Shown: positions 6,558 to 13,208 of the stretch, one piece after another | Layout: every line of letters starts with the position of its first letter | Numbering within the stretch: position 1 is the first letter of the stretch | Assembly (NCBI GenBank): GCA_028687155.1 | Contig: JAQUAR010000012.1 | Coordinates: 1 to 13,793 of the forward strand | DNA from: Methylacidiphilaceae bacterium | GTDB taxonomy: Bacteria > Verrucomicrobiota > Verrucomicrobiia > Methylacidiphilales > Methylacidiphilaceae | DNA length: 13,793 bases | Direction of reading: 5' to 3' | Made by a program: the position numbers and the translations under genes | Notes under the pieces: model-generated | Database searches by the model: none | Seen by the model: the letters and a program-made list of their open reading frames with translations, nothing else | What the model was told of the DNA's origin: nothing

Positions 6558-9329
6558 ATGAGAACGACCCCTCCGACGTCCGATCACGATTTCGACCGCC
6601 TCTCCCGAGCGATCCACCTCCTTGGAGATGCCCTAGGCCGCGTGATTTCCAATCTGGAGGGAGAAGAGGTGCTTTCGGTCGAGGAGGAGATCCGATCCCT
6701 CGCCAAGGCGAGTCGGGCGGGAGAAACAAGCGCCTCCGACTCCCTCGCCGAGGCGGTAAGCCGGCTCTCTGCTCCGCTCGCCTATGAAATCGCCATGGCT
6801 TTCACCAGCTACTTCGAACTGGTGAACCTCGCTGAGGAAGATTATCGGATTCATCTGCTACGAAGCCGCCGGAGCCGCCAGCTCGAATCCGGCACATTCC
6901 CGCGGACCTCGATCGAGGCGGCCTTGGTAGAACTCAAGACCAAGGGAGTCGAGCCGGAAGAGATCCAGAGGATCGTGGACAAGCTCCATATCACCCTCGT
7001 GGTGACAGCCCACCCCACCGAAGCCAAGCGTCGCACCATCCTCGAAAAACTGAGCCGGCTGGCGCGACTGCTCCGCGAGCAAGAGGAAGAGACTCGCGCC
7101 CAAAGGGCGGATTGGTCTTCCACCCTGGCACGGGAGATCTCCTCCCTGTGGCTTACGGATCGGAACCGCACCGAACGGCCGCAGGTCCTGGACGAGGTTC
7201 GGACCGGTCTCTGGTTCTTCGATTCTACGCTCTGGGAGGTCCTTCCCGATCTTCAGGCGGAGATGGAAAGATCGCTGTCGCGCCACTATCCGACGGTACG
7301 GCCGCCGCAGCACTGGATCTCTTTCGGCTCCTGGATCGGGGGAGATCGAGACGGCCACCCCGCGGTCACCTTCGAGGTGACCGCGGAAAGCCTCGTTCTC
7401 CATCGCAGACTCGCTTTTGCGAAGATCGCCGATGCGCTCGATCGGCTCTCTCGTTTCTTGACCATTTCCACCCGCCGGGACCCGTCCGCAGCTGGCCTGC
7501 TCGATCAGTTCTCGCAACGCGAACGCCGCATCCTGGATCGCAACCATCTGGCTCTCCGCTATCCGAACGAACCCTATCGCCTGCTGCTGGCGGCACTTCG
7601 TGAGGAAGTGCTTGAGGCACGCGAGCGCACGCTCCCCTCCCCGCTGCTCGATTTCTTCGGCCCCTTGCCGGAGCCCGATCTGACGCTGGACAGCCTTTCG
7701 CGCGAAGTAGACTCCATCGCCGAAACGCTCAGGAAAGGTCGCGCCCCCCTGCTGGGCGACGGCGACCTCCTGCGACTCCGCCGGCAACTCAAAACTTTCG
7801 GCCTGCACACCGCACCGCTCGACCTGCGCCAGCACTCCCGTGTTCACGAAGAAACGCTCGACGAGCTCTTGCCGCTCCTCGGCCACGTGGAGAGCTACGC
7901 CCACCTGGGCGAAGCAGAAAGGCAAGCCCTTCTCTCCGCTCTTCTCCAACGACCTCCGCCTTCCGACCTCCAATCGCTCTGGGAGCGCTGTCGCCGGGCA
8001 GGTCGTGATGTCCTAGGCTCCCTTTTCACCGTCTCACGGGCGAGGGCTCTCTACGGGAAAGAGTGCGTGGGGGCCTATGTGATCAGCATGACCCGAGAGC
8101 TCTCGGATGTTCTGGAAGTACTTCTTCTCTGCCGCATCGCGCGGGTCGATCTCGCCATCGCGCCCCTTGTGGAGACTCTGGATGATCTTGCCGCGGCCCC
8201 CGCGATCCTCCGGAACCTTTTTGCCCATCCGGCTTATCGGTTGCACCTGGAGCAGCAGGGGAACGAGCAGATCGTGATGTTGGGCTATTCCGACAGCAAC
8301 AAGGACTGCGGATATCTCGCCGCGAGTTGGGCGCTCTACAAGGCACAGGATGCCATCATCGAAGTTTGCCGCCAAAATGGAGTGATCCCCATACTCTTTC
8401 ACGGTCGTGGGGGATCGATCGCTCGAGGAGGAGGGCCGGCGGCGCAAGCCATTCTTGCTCAGCCGTGCGGGCTCATCGAAGGCAAGGTCCGCATCACCGA
8501 ACAAGGCGAAGTGCTCTCCACGCGCTACCACGATCCGGACATCGCCTTTCGTATCCTCCAGCAGATCTCCTATGGAGCCCTGGCGGGAACCCATGCCTCC
8601 AGGGCCCCGTCGCCTATCCCCGCCCGCTGGGTCGACGCGATGGACGAGATCGCGGCGCAAAGCGCGCTGCTTTATCGCGGGCTCATACGCGACGATCCCG
8701 ATTTTCTGCAATTTTGGCGGGAGGCGACTCCGATCGACGAACTACGGCAACTCAACCTCGGCTCCCGGCCAGCCGCTCGCTCCCGTATCGACAGCCTCGA
8801 AGAACTGCGGGCCATTCCATGGGTTTTCTCTTGGATTCAGAGCCGCTTTGTCTTGCCCGCATGGTATGGCATGGGTGCCTTGGCCTCCTTTTGCGAGCGC
8901 TCCTCCGAAGCGTGCGGGCTGCTTCGCGAAATGTATGAGGAATGGCCTTTCTTTCGGACCACCTTGGACAATGCACAGCAATCCCTAGCCAAGGCGGACA
9001 TGAGCATTGCCGCGCGCTACGCGTCGCTCGTACGCGATTCCGAGATCCGTGAGCGAGTCTTTTCGAAGATCCGCGCCGAATACGACCGTTCCGTCTCCTC
9101 CGTGCTGGCGATCTCCCAGGTCGCCGCATTGCTCGATCGCGAACCGGTCTTGCAGCGTTCGATCCGGCTCCGGAATCCCTATGTCGATCCGCTCAATTAT
9201 ATCCAAGTCGAGATGATCCGCCGACTACGCTCACTCGGAGAGGGACACGAGGAAGAGGAGCATGCGCTGCGGCGGGTGATCGAACTGACCGTGAACGGGA
9301 TTAGCGCCGGGCTGCGAAATACGGGATAG
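6558..9329 (+). CDS. ppc: Phosphoenolpyruvate carboxylase
   Basis: Carboxylates PEP with bicarbonate to oxaloacetate, an anaplerotic reaction; cytosolic tetramer in the family. The protein is 923 residues, normal for bacterial PEPC (about 880-930). Family motifs are present in order: VVTAHPTEAKRRT with the catalytic His, SWIGGDRDGHP, GYSDSNKDCGYLAA, FHGRGGSIARGGGP, AIPWVFSWIQSRFVLPAWYGMG, and the terminal LTVNGISAGLRNTG, whose Asn belongs to the aspartate inhibitor site in E. coli PEPC. Feedback control by aspartate or malate is therefore likely but inferred. I chose the ATG at 6558: the ORF-extending TTG at 6510 overlaps the predicted -35, and the conserved N-terminal helix (LSRAIHLLGDALG) starts about 15 residues after the chosen Met. 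There is no obvious Shine-Dalgarno sequence, and the predicted leader is very short. Confidence 0.97.
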   Translation: MRTTPPTSDHDFDRLSRAIHLLGDALGRVISNLEGEEVLSVEEEIRSLAKASRAGETSASDSLAEAVSRLSAPLAYEIAMAFTSYFELVNLAEEDYRIHLLRSRRSRQLESGTFPRTSIEAALVELKTKGVEPEEIQRIVDKLHITLVVTAHPTEAKRRTILEKLSRLARLLREQEEETRAQRADWSSTLAREISSLWLTDRNRTERPQVLDEVRTGLWFFDSTLWEVLPDLQAEMERSLSRHYPTVRPPQHWISFGSWIGGDRDGHPAVTFEVTAESLVLHRRLAFAKIADALDRLSRFLTISTRRDPSAAGLLDQFSQRERRILDRNHLALRYPNEPYRLLLAALREEVLEARERTLPSPLLDFFGPLPEPDLTLDSLSREVDSIAETLRKGRAPLLGDGDLLRLRRQLKTFGLHTAPLDLRQHSRVHEETLDELLPLLGHVESYAHLGEAERQALLSALLQRPPPSDLQSLWERCRRAGRDVLGSLFTVSRARALYGKECVGAYVISMTRELSDVLEVLLLCRIARVDLAIAPLVETLDDLAAAPAILRNLFAHPAYRLHLEQQGNEQIVMLGYSDSNKDCGYLAASWALYKAQDAIIEVCRQNGVIPILFHGRGGSIARGGGPAAQAILAQPCGLIEGKVRITEQGEVLSTRYHDPDIAFRILQQISYGALAGTHASRAPSPIPARWVDAMDEIAAQSALLYRGLIRDDPDFLQFWREATPIDELRQLNLGSRPAARSRIDSLEELRAIPWVFSWIQSRFVLPAWYGMGALASFCERSSEACGLLREMYEEWPFFRTTLDNAQQSLAKADMSIAARYASLVRDSEIRERVFSKIRAEYDRSVSSVLAISQVAALLDREPVLQRSIRLRNPYVDPLNYIQVEMIRRLRSLGEGHEEEEHALRRVIELTVNGISAGLRNTG

Positions 9330-9502
9330 CCTCCGCCTCGTCGATTCCGGAACAATCCGCCTATGCAACGATAAATGGCTTTGCATTTAAGTCAGGACGG
9401 TGCATTAATGGTAGCATGGTGGTAAGATTACATCGCGTAAGGCCGCCAGAAATCGGCGAATCCCACGATCCGCTTCACGCTCACCATCGCCGAGACCTGA
9501 CC
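9330..9502. other. AT-rich intergenic stretch downstream of ppc
   Basis: This stretch is noticeably richer in A and T than its surroundings between 9361 and 9420. It contains ATGCAA (9363-9368) and its reverse complement TTGCAT (9381-9386) 12 bases apart, and TGCATT occurs twice (9382-9387 and 9401-9406). A weak promoter-like pair, TTGCAT at 9381 and ATTAAT at 9404, would read toward the small ORF at 9503. I see no tRNA or clear intrinsic terminator for ppc. Confidence 0.35.
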
Positions 9503-9637
9503 ATGAGCCTGATCCTGATCATCGTGATCGGCTATCTCTTTCTGATGGCCTTCGTGAGCTTCCACGAGTTCCTTACTCTTATCCTGCCGGAGCCTCCCCC
9601 TCCTTCCCCCATCTCCCCTTCCGTGCCTCTTTTCTAG
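9503..9637 (+). CDS. Possible small single-pass membrane protein (44 residues)
   Basis: I do not recognise this gene. From the ATG at 9503 it would encode 44 residues: a strongly hydrophobic helix at about residues 2-28, then a proline-rich tail (PEPPPPSPISPS). The frame is open upstream to an ATG at 9416, but that extension is Arg/His-rich and looks non-coding. The ribosome binding site is weak. It lies 173 bases after ppc on the same strand, in the only sizeable gap of the window, and nothing overlaps it on the other strand. The hydrophobic stretch is unlikely to be chance in a GC-rich region, but this remains a tentative call. Confidence 0.35.
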   Translation: MSLILIIVIGYLFLMAFVSFHEFLTLILPEPPPPSPISPSVPLF

Positions 9638-9644
9638 CCTGCTC

Positions 9645-9721
9645 GGCTCACAAAGCGCCCACTTGAGGCGCGGGCCGATGGGTAGAGAGCCCGCCTGGCT
9701 CACAAAGTCCGTACCCGAGGC
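9645..9721. repeat. Two-copy imperfect direct repeat, 52-base period
   Basis: The segment at 9645-9669 recurs at 9697-9721 with 19 of 25 bases identical, including an exact 11-base GGCTCACAAAG and a final GAGGC. Each copy is preceded by a short stem that uses its first bases (AGCC/GGCT before copy one, GAGCC/GGCTC before copy two). It lies between the convergent ends of the small ORF and leuA. It could be a relic of a small duplication or a dispersed chromosomal repeat. Confidence 0.45.
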
Positions 9722-9740
9722 CTTTCTCGCAAGCCTCAGG
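9714..9740 (-). terminator. Hairpin downstream of leuA, possible transcription end
   Basis: On the minus strand CCTGAGGC (9740-9733) can pair with GCCTCGGG (9721-9714) as 8 pairs including one G-U, with an 11-base loop. It begins 20 bases after the leuA stop. No T tract follows, so it is not a canonical intrinsic terminator; it could stabilise the 3' end or assist factor-dependent termination. Confidence 0.3.
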
Positions 9741-9759
9741 AGAAGGCAAGGGAGGCAGG

Positions 9760-11370
9760 CTAGGGAGCGGCCGCGATCGGCGCGCTTGTCTTCGGATCAA
9801 GGTCGCCTCCCCGGAGCAAGCCAGTCTGTGCCTTCCCCGGAGCGTCGACCCGGGAGAGGAAGGAGCGGTTGACCGCATTGAGATAGGCCCGGACACTCGC
9901 CTCGACGACGTCGGTCGACGCCGCTTTCCCGCTGAGGAGCCTCCCTTCGCCGAAGTCGACCCGTACGGTCACCTCGCCGATCGCATCCTTTCCCTCGGTA
10001 ACTGCTTCCACGCTATACTCGACCAGGTGTCCATGCCGTCCGGTGATCCGATCGATTGCCTTCATGGCTGCGTCTACCGAGCCGCCGCCGACACCGGCGT
10101 CGGTCAAGACCTCGTCTCCCTTGCGCAAGCGGACTGCGGCGGTGGGAACTCCGTGGAATGCCGTCGAGACGCTCCAGTAGACGAGTTCGAAGGTCTCCTG
10201 GATCCGCGTGATCTGTCCTTCGGCGAGCGCGACCAGATCGTCGTCGTAGACGAATTTCTTCTTGTCTCCGATCTCCTTGAATTTTCCGAACAGGGCTTCG
10301 ATCTCCTCTCGACTCAGCCCGAACCCAAGAGCGATGAGCCTCTTTTCCAAGGCGGCCCTCCCACTATGCTTGGTAAGAGGCAGTTCCGTCTCGCCCCACC
10401 CGATCGCCATCGGATCCATGATCTCGTAGGTTTCCCTCTTTTTGAGCACCCCGTCCTGATGAATGCCGGAGCTGTGCGCAAACGCGTTCTCTCCGACCAC
10501 CGCCTTGTTCCGTTGGACGTGGAGACCCGACATCCGAGCCACCAATCGGCTGGTCCGGACGATCTCCTTGGCATGAATGCCCGTTTGCAGCCCGCCGAAA
10601 ACATCGCGACGCGTCTGAAGCGCCATCACGATCTCCTCGAGCGCGGCATTGCCCGCTCGCTCTCCGATCCCGTTGATCGTTCCTTCGACCTGCCGGGCTC
10701 CGGCCTGGATCGCGGCCAGAGAATTGGCGACCGCCAAGCCGAGGTCGTCGTGGCAATGGACGCTCAACACGGCTTCCCCGAGGTTGGAAACCCCTTCCCG
10801 AAGCATCCGGATCCGCTCCGCAAACTCTCCGGGCGTCGTGTACCCCACCGTGTCGGGGATGTTGATCGTCGTCGCTCCCGCGGCGATGGCCTCCGTCACG
10901 ATCCGAAGCAGGAAATCGGGCTCCGTCCGTGTCGCATCCTCCGGAGAAAATTCCACATCCTCCACTAAGGCGCGAGCATGGCGGATCGCCTCGACGGCGA
11001 GGCGGATAATCTCCTCCCGGCTCTTCACCAGCTTGTGCTCACGGTGAATGGTAGAGGTCGCCAGGAAAACATGGATCCGTCCGCGCTTGCCGGCCGGCCG
11101 CAGCGCTTCTCCCGCCGCCTGAATATCTCCGGGAATACAACGAGCCAGCCCACAGATCCTTGGACCCTCGATCTGCTCGGCGATTTCCCGAACCGAGGCG
11201 AAGTCGCCTTGGCTGATTACCGGAAAGCCCGCCTCGATCACATCCACGCCCAACCGCGCCAACTGCCGCGCCACTTCGAGCTTTTGCCGAGGCGCCATAC
11301 TTGCTCCGGGACACTGCTCTCCATCCCGCAATGTCGTGTCGAAGACGACGACTCGATTAGAAGATTTCAT
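9760..11370 (-). CDS. leuA: 2-isopropylmalate synthase
   Basis: Condenses acetyl-CoA with 2-oxoisovalerate to 2-isopropylmalate, the committed step of leucine synthesis. The protein is 536 residues, in the range of long, leucine-regulated LeuA. The TIM-barrel catalytic domain opens with DTTLRDGEQCPGASM (residues 11-25; Asp11 is a metal ligand, and the common Ser after Gln is Cys20 here). The metal ligands His205 and His207 lie in VHCHDDLGLAVAN, and Asn241 in NGIGERAGNAALEE. The C-terminal regulatory domain (about 385-510, with GGGSVDAAMKAID and DVVEASVRAYLNAVNR) is the leucine-binding dimer domain, so feedback inhibition is expected. ATG at 11370 follows the ilvC stop directly with no intervening base, indicating coupled translation. 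It is last in the ilvN-ilvC-leuA operon. A citramalate synthase role is less likely given the neighbours. Confidence 0.96.
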   Translation of the reverse strand: MKSSNRVVVFDTTLRDGEQCPGASMAPRQKLEVARQLARLGVDVIEAGFPVISQGDFASVREIAEQIEGPRICGLARCIPGDIQAAGEALRPAGKRGRIHVFLATSTIHREHKLVKSREEIIRLAVEAIRHARALVEDVEFSPEDATRTEPDFLLRIVTEAIAAGATTINIPDTVGYTTPGEFAERIRMLREGVSNLGEAVLSVHCHDDLGLAVANSLAAIQAGARQVEGTINGIGERAGNAALEEIVMALQTRRDVFGGLQTGIHAKEIVRTSRLVARMSGLHVQRNKAVVGENAFAHSSGIHQDGVLKKRETYEIMDPMAIGWGETELPLTKHSGRAALEKRLIALGFGLSREEIEALFGKFKEIGDKKKFVYDDDLVALAEGQITRIQETFELVYWSVSTAFHGVPTAAVRLRKGDEVLTDAGVGGGSVDAAMKAIDRITGRHGHLVEYSVEAVTEGKDAIGEVTVRVDFGEGRLLSGKAASTDVVEASVRAYLNAVNRSFLSRVDAPGKAQTGLLRGGDLDPKTSAPIAAAP

Positions 11371-12420
11371 CTAGATCGGCTTTCCGCCACCCGCCTCGAA
11401 TGCCGCCTGTGCCCCCGAGACATCCCGCTTCTTCAGCCACGGCATGAGGGAACGCATTCGCGCGCCCACCTGTTCGATCGGATGGTCCGCTCCTTGTTGC
11501 AACAGTTCCTGATAACGCTTCTTCCCGCCTTCGGTTTCTGCGATCCATTCCCGCGCAAAGCTTCCGTCCTGGATGCGGCCTAGAACCTTCCGCATGGTTT
11601 CGCGCACATGTTCGTCGATGATTTGCGGACCGACCGTGACATCGCCCCACTTCGCGGTCTCGGAGATCGAGAAACGCATTCCCGAGATCCCCGCTTCCTG
11701 CATCAGGTCTACGATCAACTTCAACTCGTGGAGACATTCGAAGTAGGCCATCTCCGGCTGATATCCAGCGTTGACCAGGGTTTCAAAGCCTGCCTGTACC
11801 AGTGCCGTGACTCCGCCGCAGAGCACCGCCTGCTCTCCGAAAAGATCGGTCTCCGTCTCCTCCTGGAAGGTGGTTTCGATTACTCCAGCGCGCGCCGATC
11901 CGATGCCGGCGGCCCAGGCGAGAGCGGTTTCCAGGGCCTTTCCCGAGGGGTTCTGTCCGACGGCAACGAGGGCGGGCACGCCCTTGCCCTCGGTAAACTC
12001 CCGCCGCACTAGGTGGCCGGGGCCCTTGGGAGCAACCAGAATGACATCCACGGTTTCCGGCGGAGCAATGGTCCGGTAGTGGACAGCAAAACCGTGGGCG
12101 AAGCCCAGCGTCTGTCCCGGGCGGAGATGCGGAGCAATCTCGGTCGCGAATAAACGGGGAATCACGAGATCGGGTGTGGCGAAAAAGAGCAGATCGGCTC
12201 TCGCCGCCACCTCTGCGCTCCGCTGGACCGCGAAACCAAGCTCCTGCGCAACAGCCACAGAACGGCTCTTCTCCGGAAGACCCACGATGACCTCGACTCC
12301 GGAGTCTCGCAGATTGAGCGCATGCGCGTGGCCCTGCGATCCGAACCCAATGACCCCAAACACTCGCCCCTGCAATGGGGCGAGACTCGCCTCTTTTTCC
12401 GTATAGATCTGAGCAGCCAT
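11371..12420 (-). CDS. ilvC: Ketol-acid reductoisomerase, class I
   Basis: Converts 2-acetolactate and 2-aceto-2-hydroxybutyrate to dihydroxy acids with NAD(P)H and Mg(2+), the second common step of valine, leucine and isoleucine synthesis. The 349-residue length fits class I enzymes (about 330-345) with a slightly longer tail. Visible: nucleotide motif GFGSQGHAHALNLRDSG (residues 25-41), cofactor-specificity loop GLPEKSRS (47-54), PKGPGHLVRREF, the metal-binding region DLFGEQAVLCGG, and CLHELKLIVDLMQEAGISGMRFSISETAKWGD. The loop has Pro49 and Glu50 where NADPH enzymes usually have Arg and Ser, which is odd. ATG at 12420 is chosen over the longer frame (12468) because AGGAG lies 4 bases upstream and the longer frame overlaps ilvN. 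The gap to ilvN is 7 bases. Confidence 0.97.
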   Translation of the reverse strand: MAAQIYTEKEASLAPLQGRVFGVIGFGSQGHAHALNLRDSGVEVIVGLPEKSRSVAVAQELGFAVQRSAEVAARADLLFFATPDLVIPRLFATEIAPHLRPGQTLGFAHGFAVHYRTIAPPETVDVILVAPKGPGHLVRREFTEGKGVPALVAVGQNPSGKALETALAWAAGIGSARAGVIETTFQEETETDLFGEQAVLCGGVTALVQAGFETLVNAGYQPEMAYFECLHELKLIVDLMQEAGISGMRFSISETAKWGDVTVGPQIIDEHVRETMRKVLGRIQDGSFAREWIAETEGGKKRYQELLQQGADHPIEQVGARMRSLMPWLKKRDVSGAQAAFEAGGGKPI

Positions 12421-12427
12421 AAAACTC

Positions 12428-12922
12428 CTAAGCCCCCTCGCCGTATTTTCCTTGCCGCGGAAGAGCAATCTTGCCGGTTCGGGAGATATCGAGAATCCCG
12501 AACGCCCCCATCAGGTAAAGAAACTTCTCCACCTTGCTCTGGTCACCGGTGATCTCAATGGTTAGGTCCCCAGGCTCCACGTTCACGATCTTCGCGCGAA
12601 AGATGTCGCAAATCTGCATGAGCTCGGCCCGAGAGCGCTCGGTGCTTTTGACCTTGACCAGAATGAGTTGACGATCGATGTACTCGCCTTCGCGAAAATC
12701 CTGCACCGTGATCACATCCACCAGCTTATTGAGCTGCCGCGTAACCTGATCCAAAACCTTGTCGTCCCCTTTGACGACAATCGTCATCCGCGAAACCTTC
12801 TCATCGTGTGTCGGACCGACATTCAAGGTGTCGATATTATATCCCCGTCCACTAAATAAGCCTGCCACTCGGGTCAGCACTCCGAACCGGTTCGCCACCA
12901 GCACCGAGATGGTGTGCCGCAT
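12428..12922 (-). CDS. ilvN: Acetolactate synthase small (regulatory) subunit
   Basis: Regulatory subunit of acetolactate synthase: activates the catalytic IlvB subunit and confers valine feedback inhibition. It is 164 residues, as usual for IlvH/IlvN. It has an N-terminal ACT domain (about residues 3-76) with Asn11, Gly14 and Asn29 in the positions that form the valine site in E. coli IlvH (LVANRFGVLTR, GLFSGRGYNIDTLNVGPT), then the C-terminal domain (about 80-160) beginning DRQLILVKV. ATG at 12922 is preceded by GGAGG with a 5-base gap and gives the family numbering exactly. The frame extends to 12970, but that part overlaps the terminator-like hairpin. No ilvB precedes it; ksgA does. A probable attenuator lies immediately upstream. 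Confidence 0.96.
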   Translation of the reverse strand: MRHTISVLVANRFGVLTRVAGLFSGRGYNIDTLNVGPTHDEKVSRMTIVVKGDDKVLDQVTRQLNKLVDVITVQDFREGEYIDRQLILVKVKSTERSRAELMQICDIFRAKIVNVEPGDLTIEITGDQSKVEKFLYLMGAFGILDISRTGKIALPRQGKYGEGA

Positions 12923-12968
12923 GGATGCCTCCGATTCCTTCACGGGGACATTGGCCTGTTCCATAAAC

Positions 12969-12994
12969 AAAAAACCCGCTCTGAAAAGAGGGAG
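12969..12994 (-). terminator. Terminator-like hairpin of the ilvN leader (attenuator)
   Basis: On the minus strand CTCT (12990-12987) pairs with AGAG (12982-12979) around a TTTC loop. The stem extends by CC/GG across a bulged C, and a further G comes before six consecutive Ts (12974-12969). The stem is modest but has an intrinsic-terminator layout, and it sits about 47 bases before the ilvN ATG, so termination here would switch off ilvN-ilvC-leuA. It could instead end ksgA transcription. Confidence 0.5.
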
Positions 12995-13053
12995 ATATGG
13001 GGACTCGATCTGGACGCCGACGCAACCGGACCGGCAGCTCCCTAGGCGGCTGC
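12989..13053 (-). promoter_or_regulatory. Competing leader structures (pause hairpin and antiterminator)
   Basis: Two exclusive pairings are visible on the minus strand. GCAGC (13053-13049) pairs with GCTGC (13038-13034), which encloses AGGGAG. Alternatively AGGGAG (13043-13038) pairs perfectly with CTCCCT (12994-12989), which would consume the left arm of the terminator. The first leaves the terminator free, the second disrupts it. Folding energies were not computed. Confidence 0.4.
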
Positions 13054-13089
13054 TAGATTACCTACCGACACCAGCGTCATCATGAGCAT
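13042..13089 (-). CDS. Leader peptide of the ilvN-ilvC-leuA operon
   Basis: A short open frame encodes MLMMTLVSVGNLAAA followed by TAG. The ribosome binding sequence GAGG (13095-13092) is only 2 bases from the first ATG (13089) but 8 bases from the third codon ATG (13083), so the likely product is the 13-residue MMTLVSVGNLAAA. Four of its first 10 residues are Leu or Val, the end products of the operon. The last Leu codon (CTA, 13056-13054) directly abuts the first arm of the downstream hairpin, so a ribosome stalled there would cover it. The stop codon overlaps the start of the antiterminator arm. This is the placement expected for a translation-coupled attenuator. The enrichment in regulatory codons is moderate, not extreme. 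Confidence 0.5.
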   Translation of the reverse strand: MLMMTLVSVGNLAAA

Positions 13090-13100
13090 TACCTCTTTCC

Positions 13101-13129
13101 TTGATAGAGCGCCGCAGGCTTAGGGTCAA
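13101..13129 (-). promoter_or_regulatory. Probable promoter of the ilv leader and operon
   Basis: On the minus strand TTGACC (13129-13124) and TATCAA (13106-13101) are separated by 17 bases and match the -35 and -10 consensus at 5 of 6 and 4 of 6. The start point would be near 13094, right at the leader peptide ribosome binding site, so the leader would have almost no 5' untranslated sequence. An upstream promoter or read-through from ksgA is possible instead. Confidence 0.45.
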
Positions 13130-13208
13130 ACCAAAAGATTGGCTCTTCGCCTTTCGCCGTTCCCTCCGGCGACTTGCGCTACGGACACAATGGCGCGGGT
13201 CGCCTCGG

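Larger units (their letters stand above)
9638..9759. other. Convergent intergenic region between the small ORF and leuA
   Basis: This gap holds the two-copy direct repeat and the hairpin listed separately. No gene is apparent in it. With the preceding AT-rich stretch and small ORF it makes up the 430-base interval between ppc and leuA. Confidence 0.4.

Noticed and set aside
6858..7973. Long minus-strand open frame (371 codons) opposite ppc
   Set aside because: Antisense shadow of ppc with no recognisable domain or start signal.
10027..10968. Long plus-strand open frame (313 codons) opposite leuA
   Set aside because: It is fully antisense to leuA, whose motifs are intact; the translation has no recognisable domain and reflects the low stop density of GC-rich DNA.
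12923..12970. Upstream TTG/ATG start for ilvN
   Set aside because: It would start inside or directly after the terminator T run without a ribosome binding site; the ATG at 12922 has GGAGG and matches IlvH numbering.
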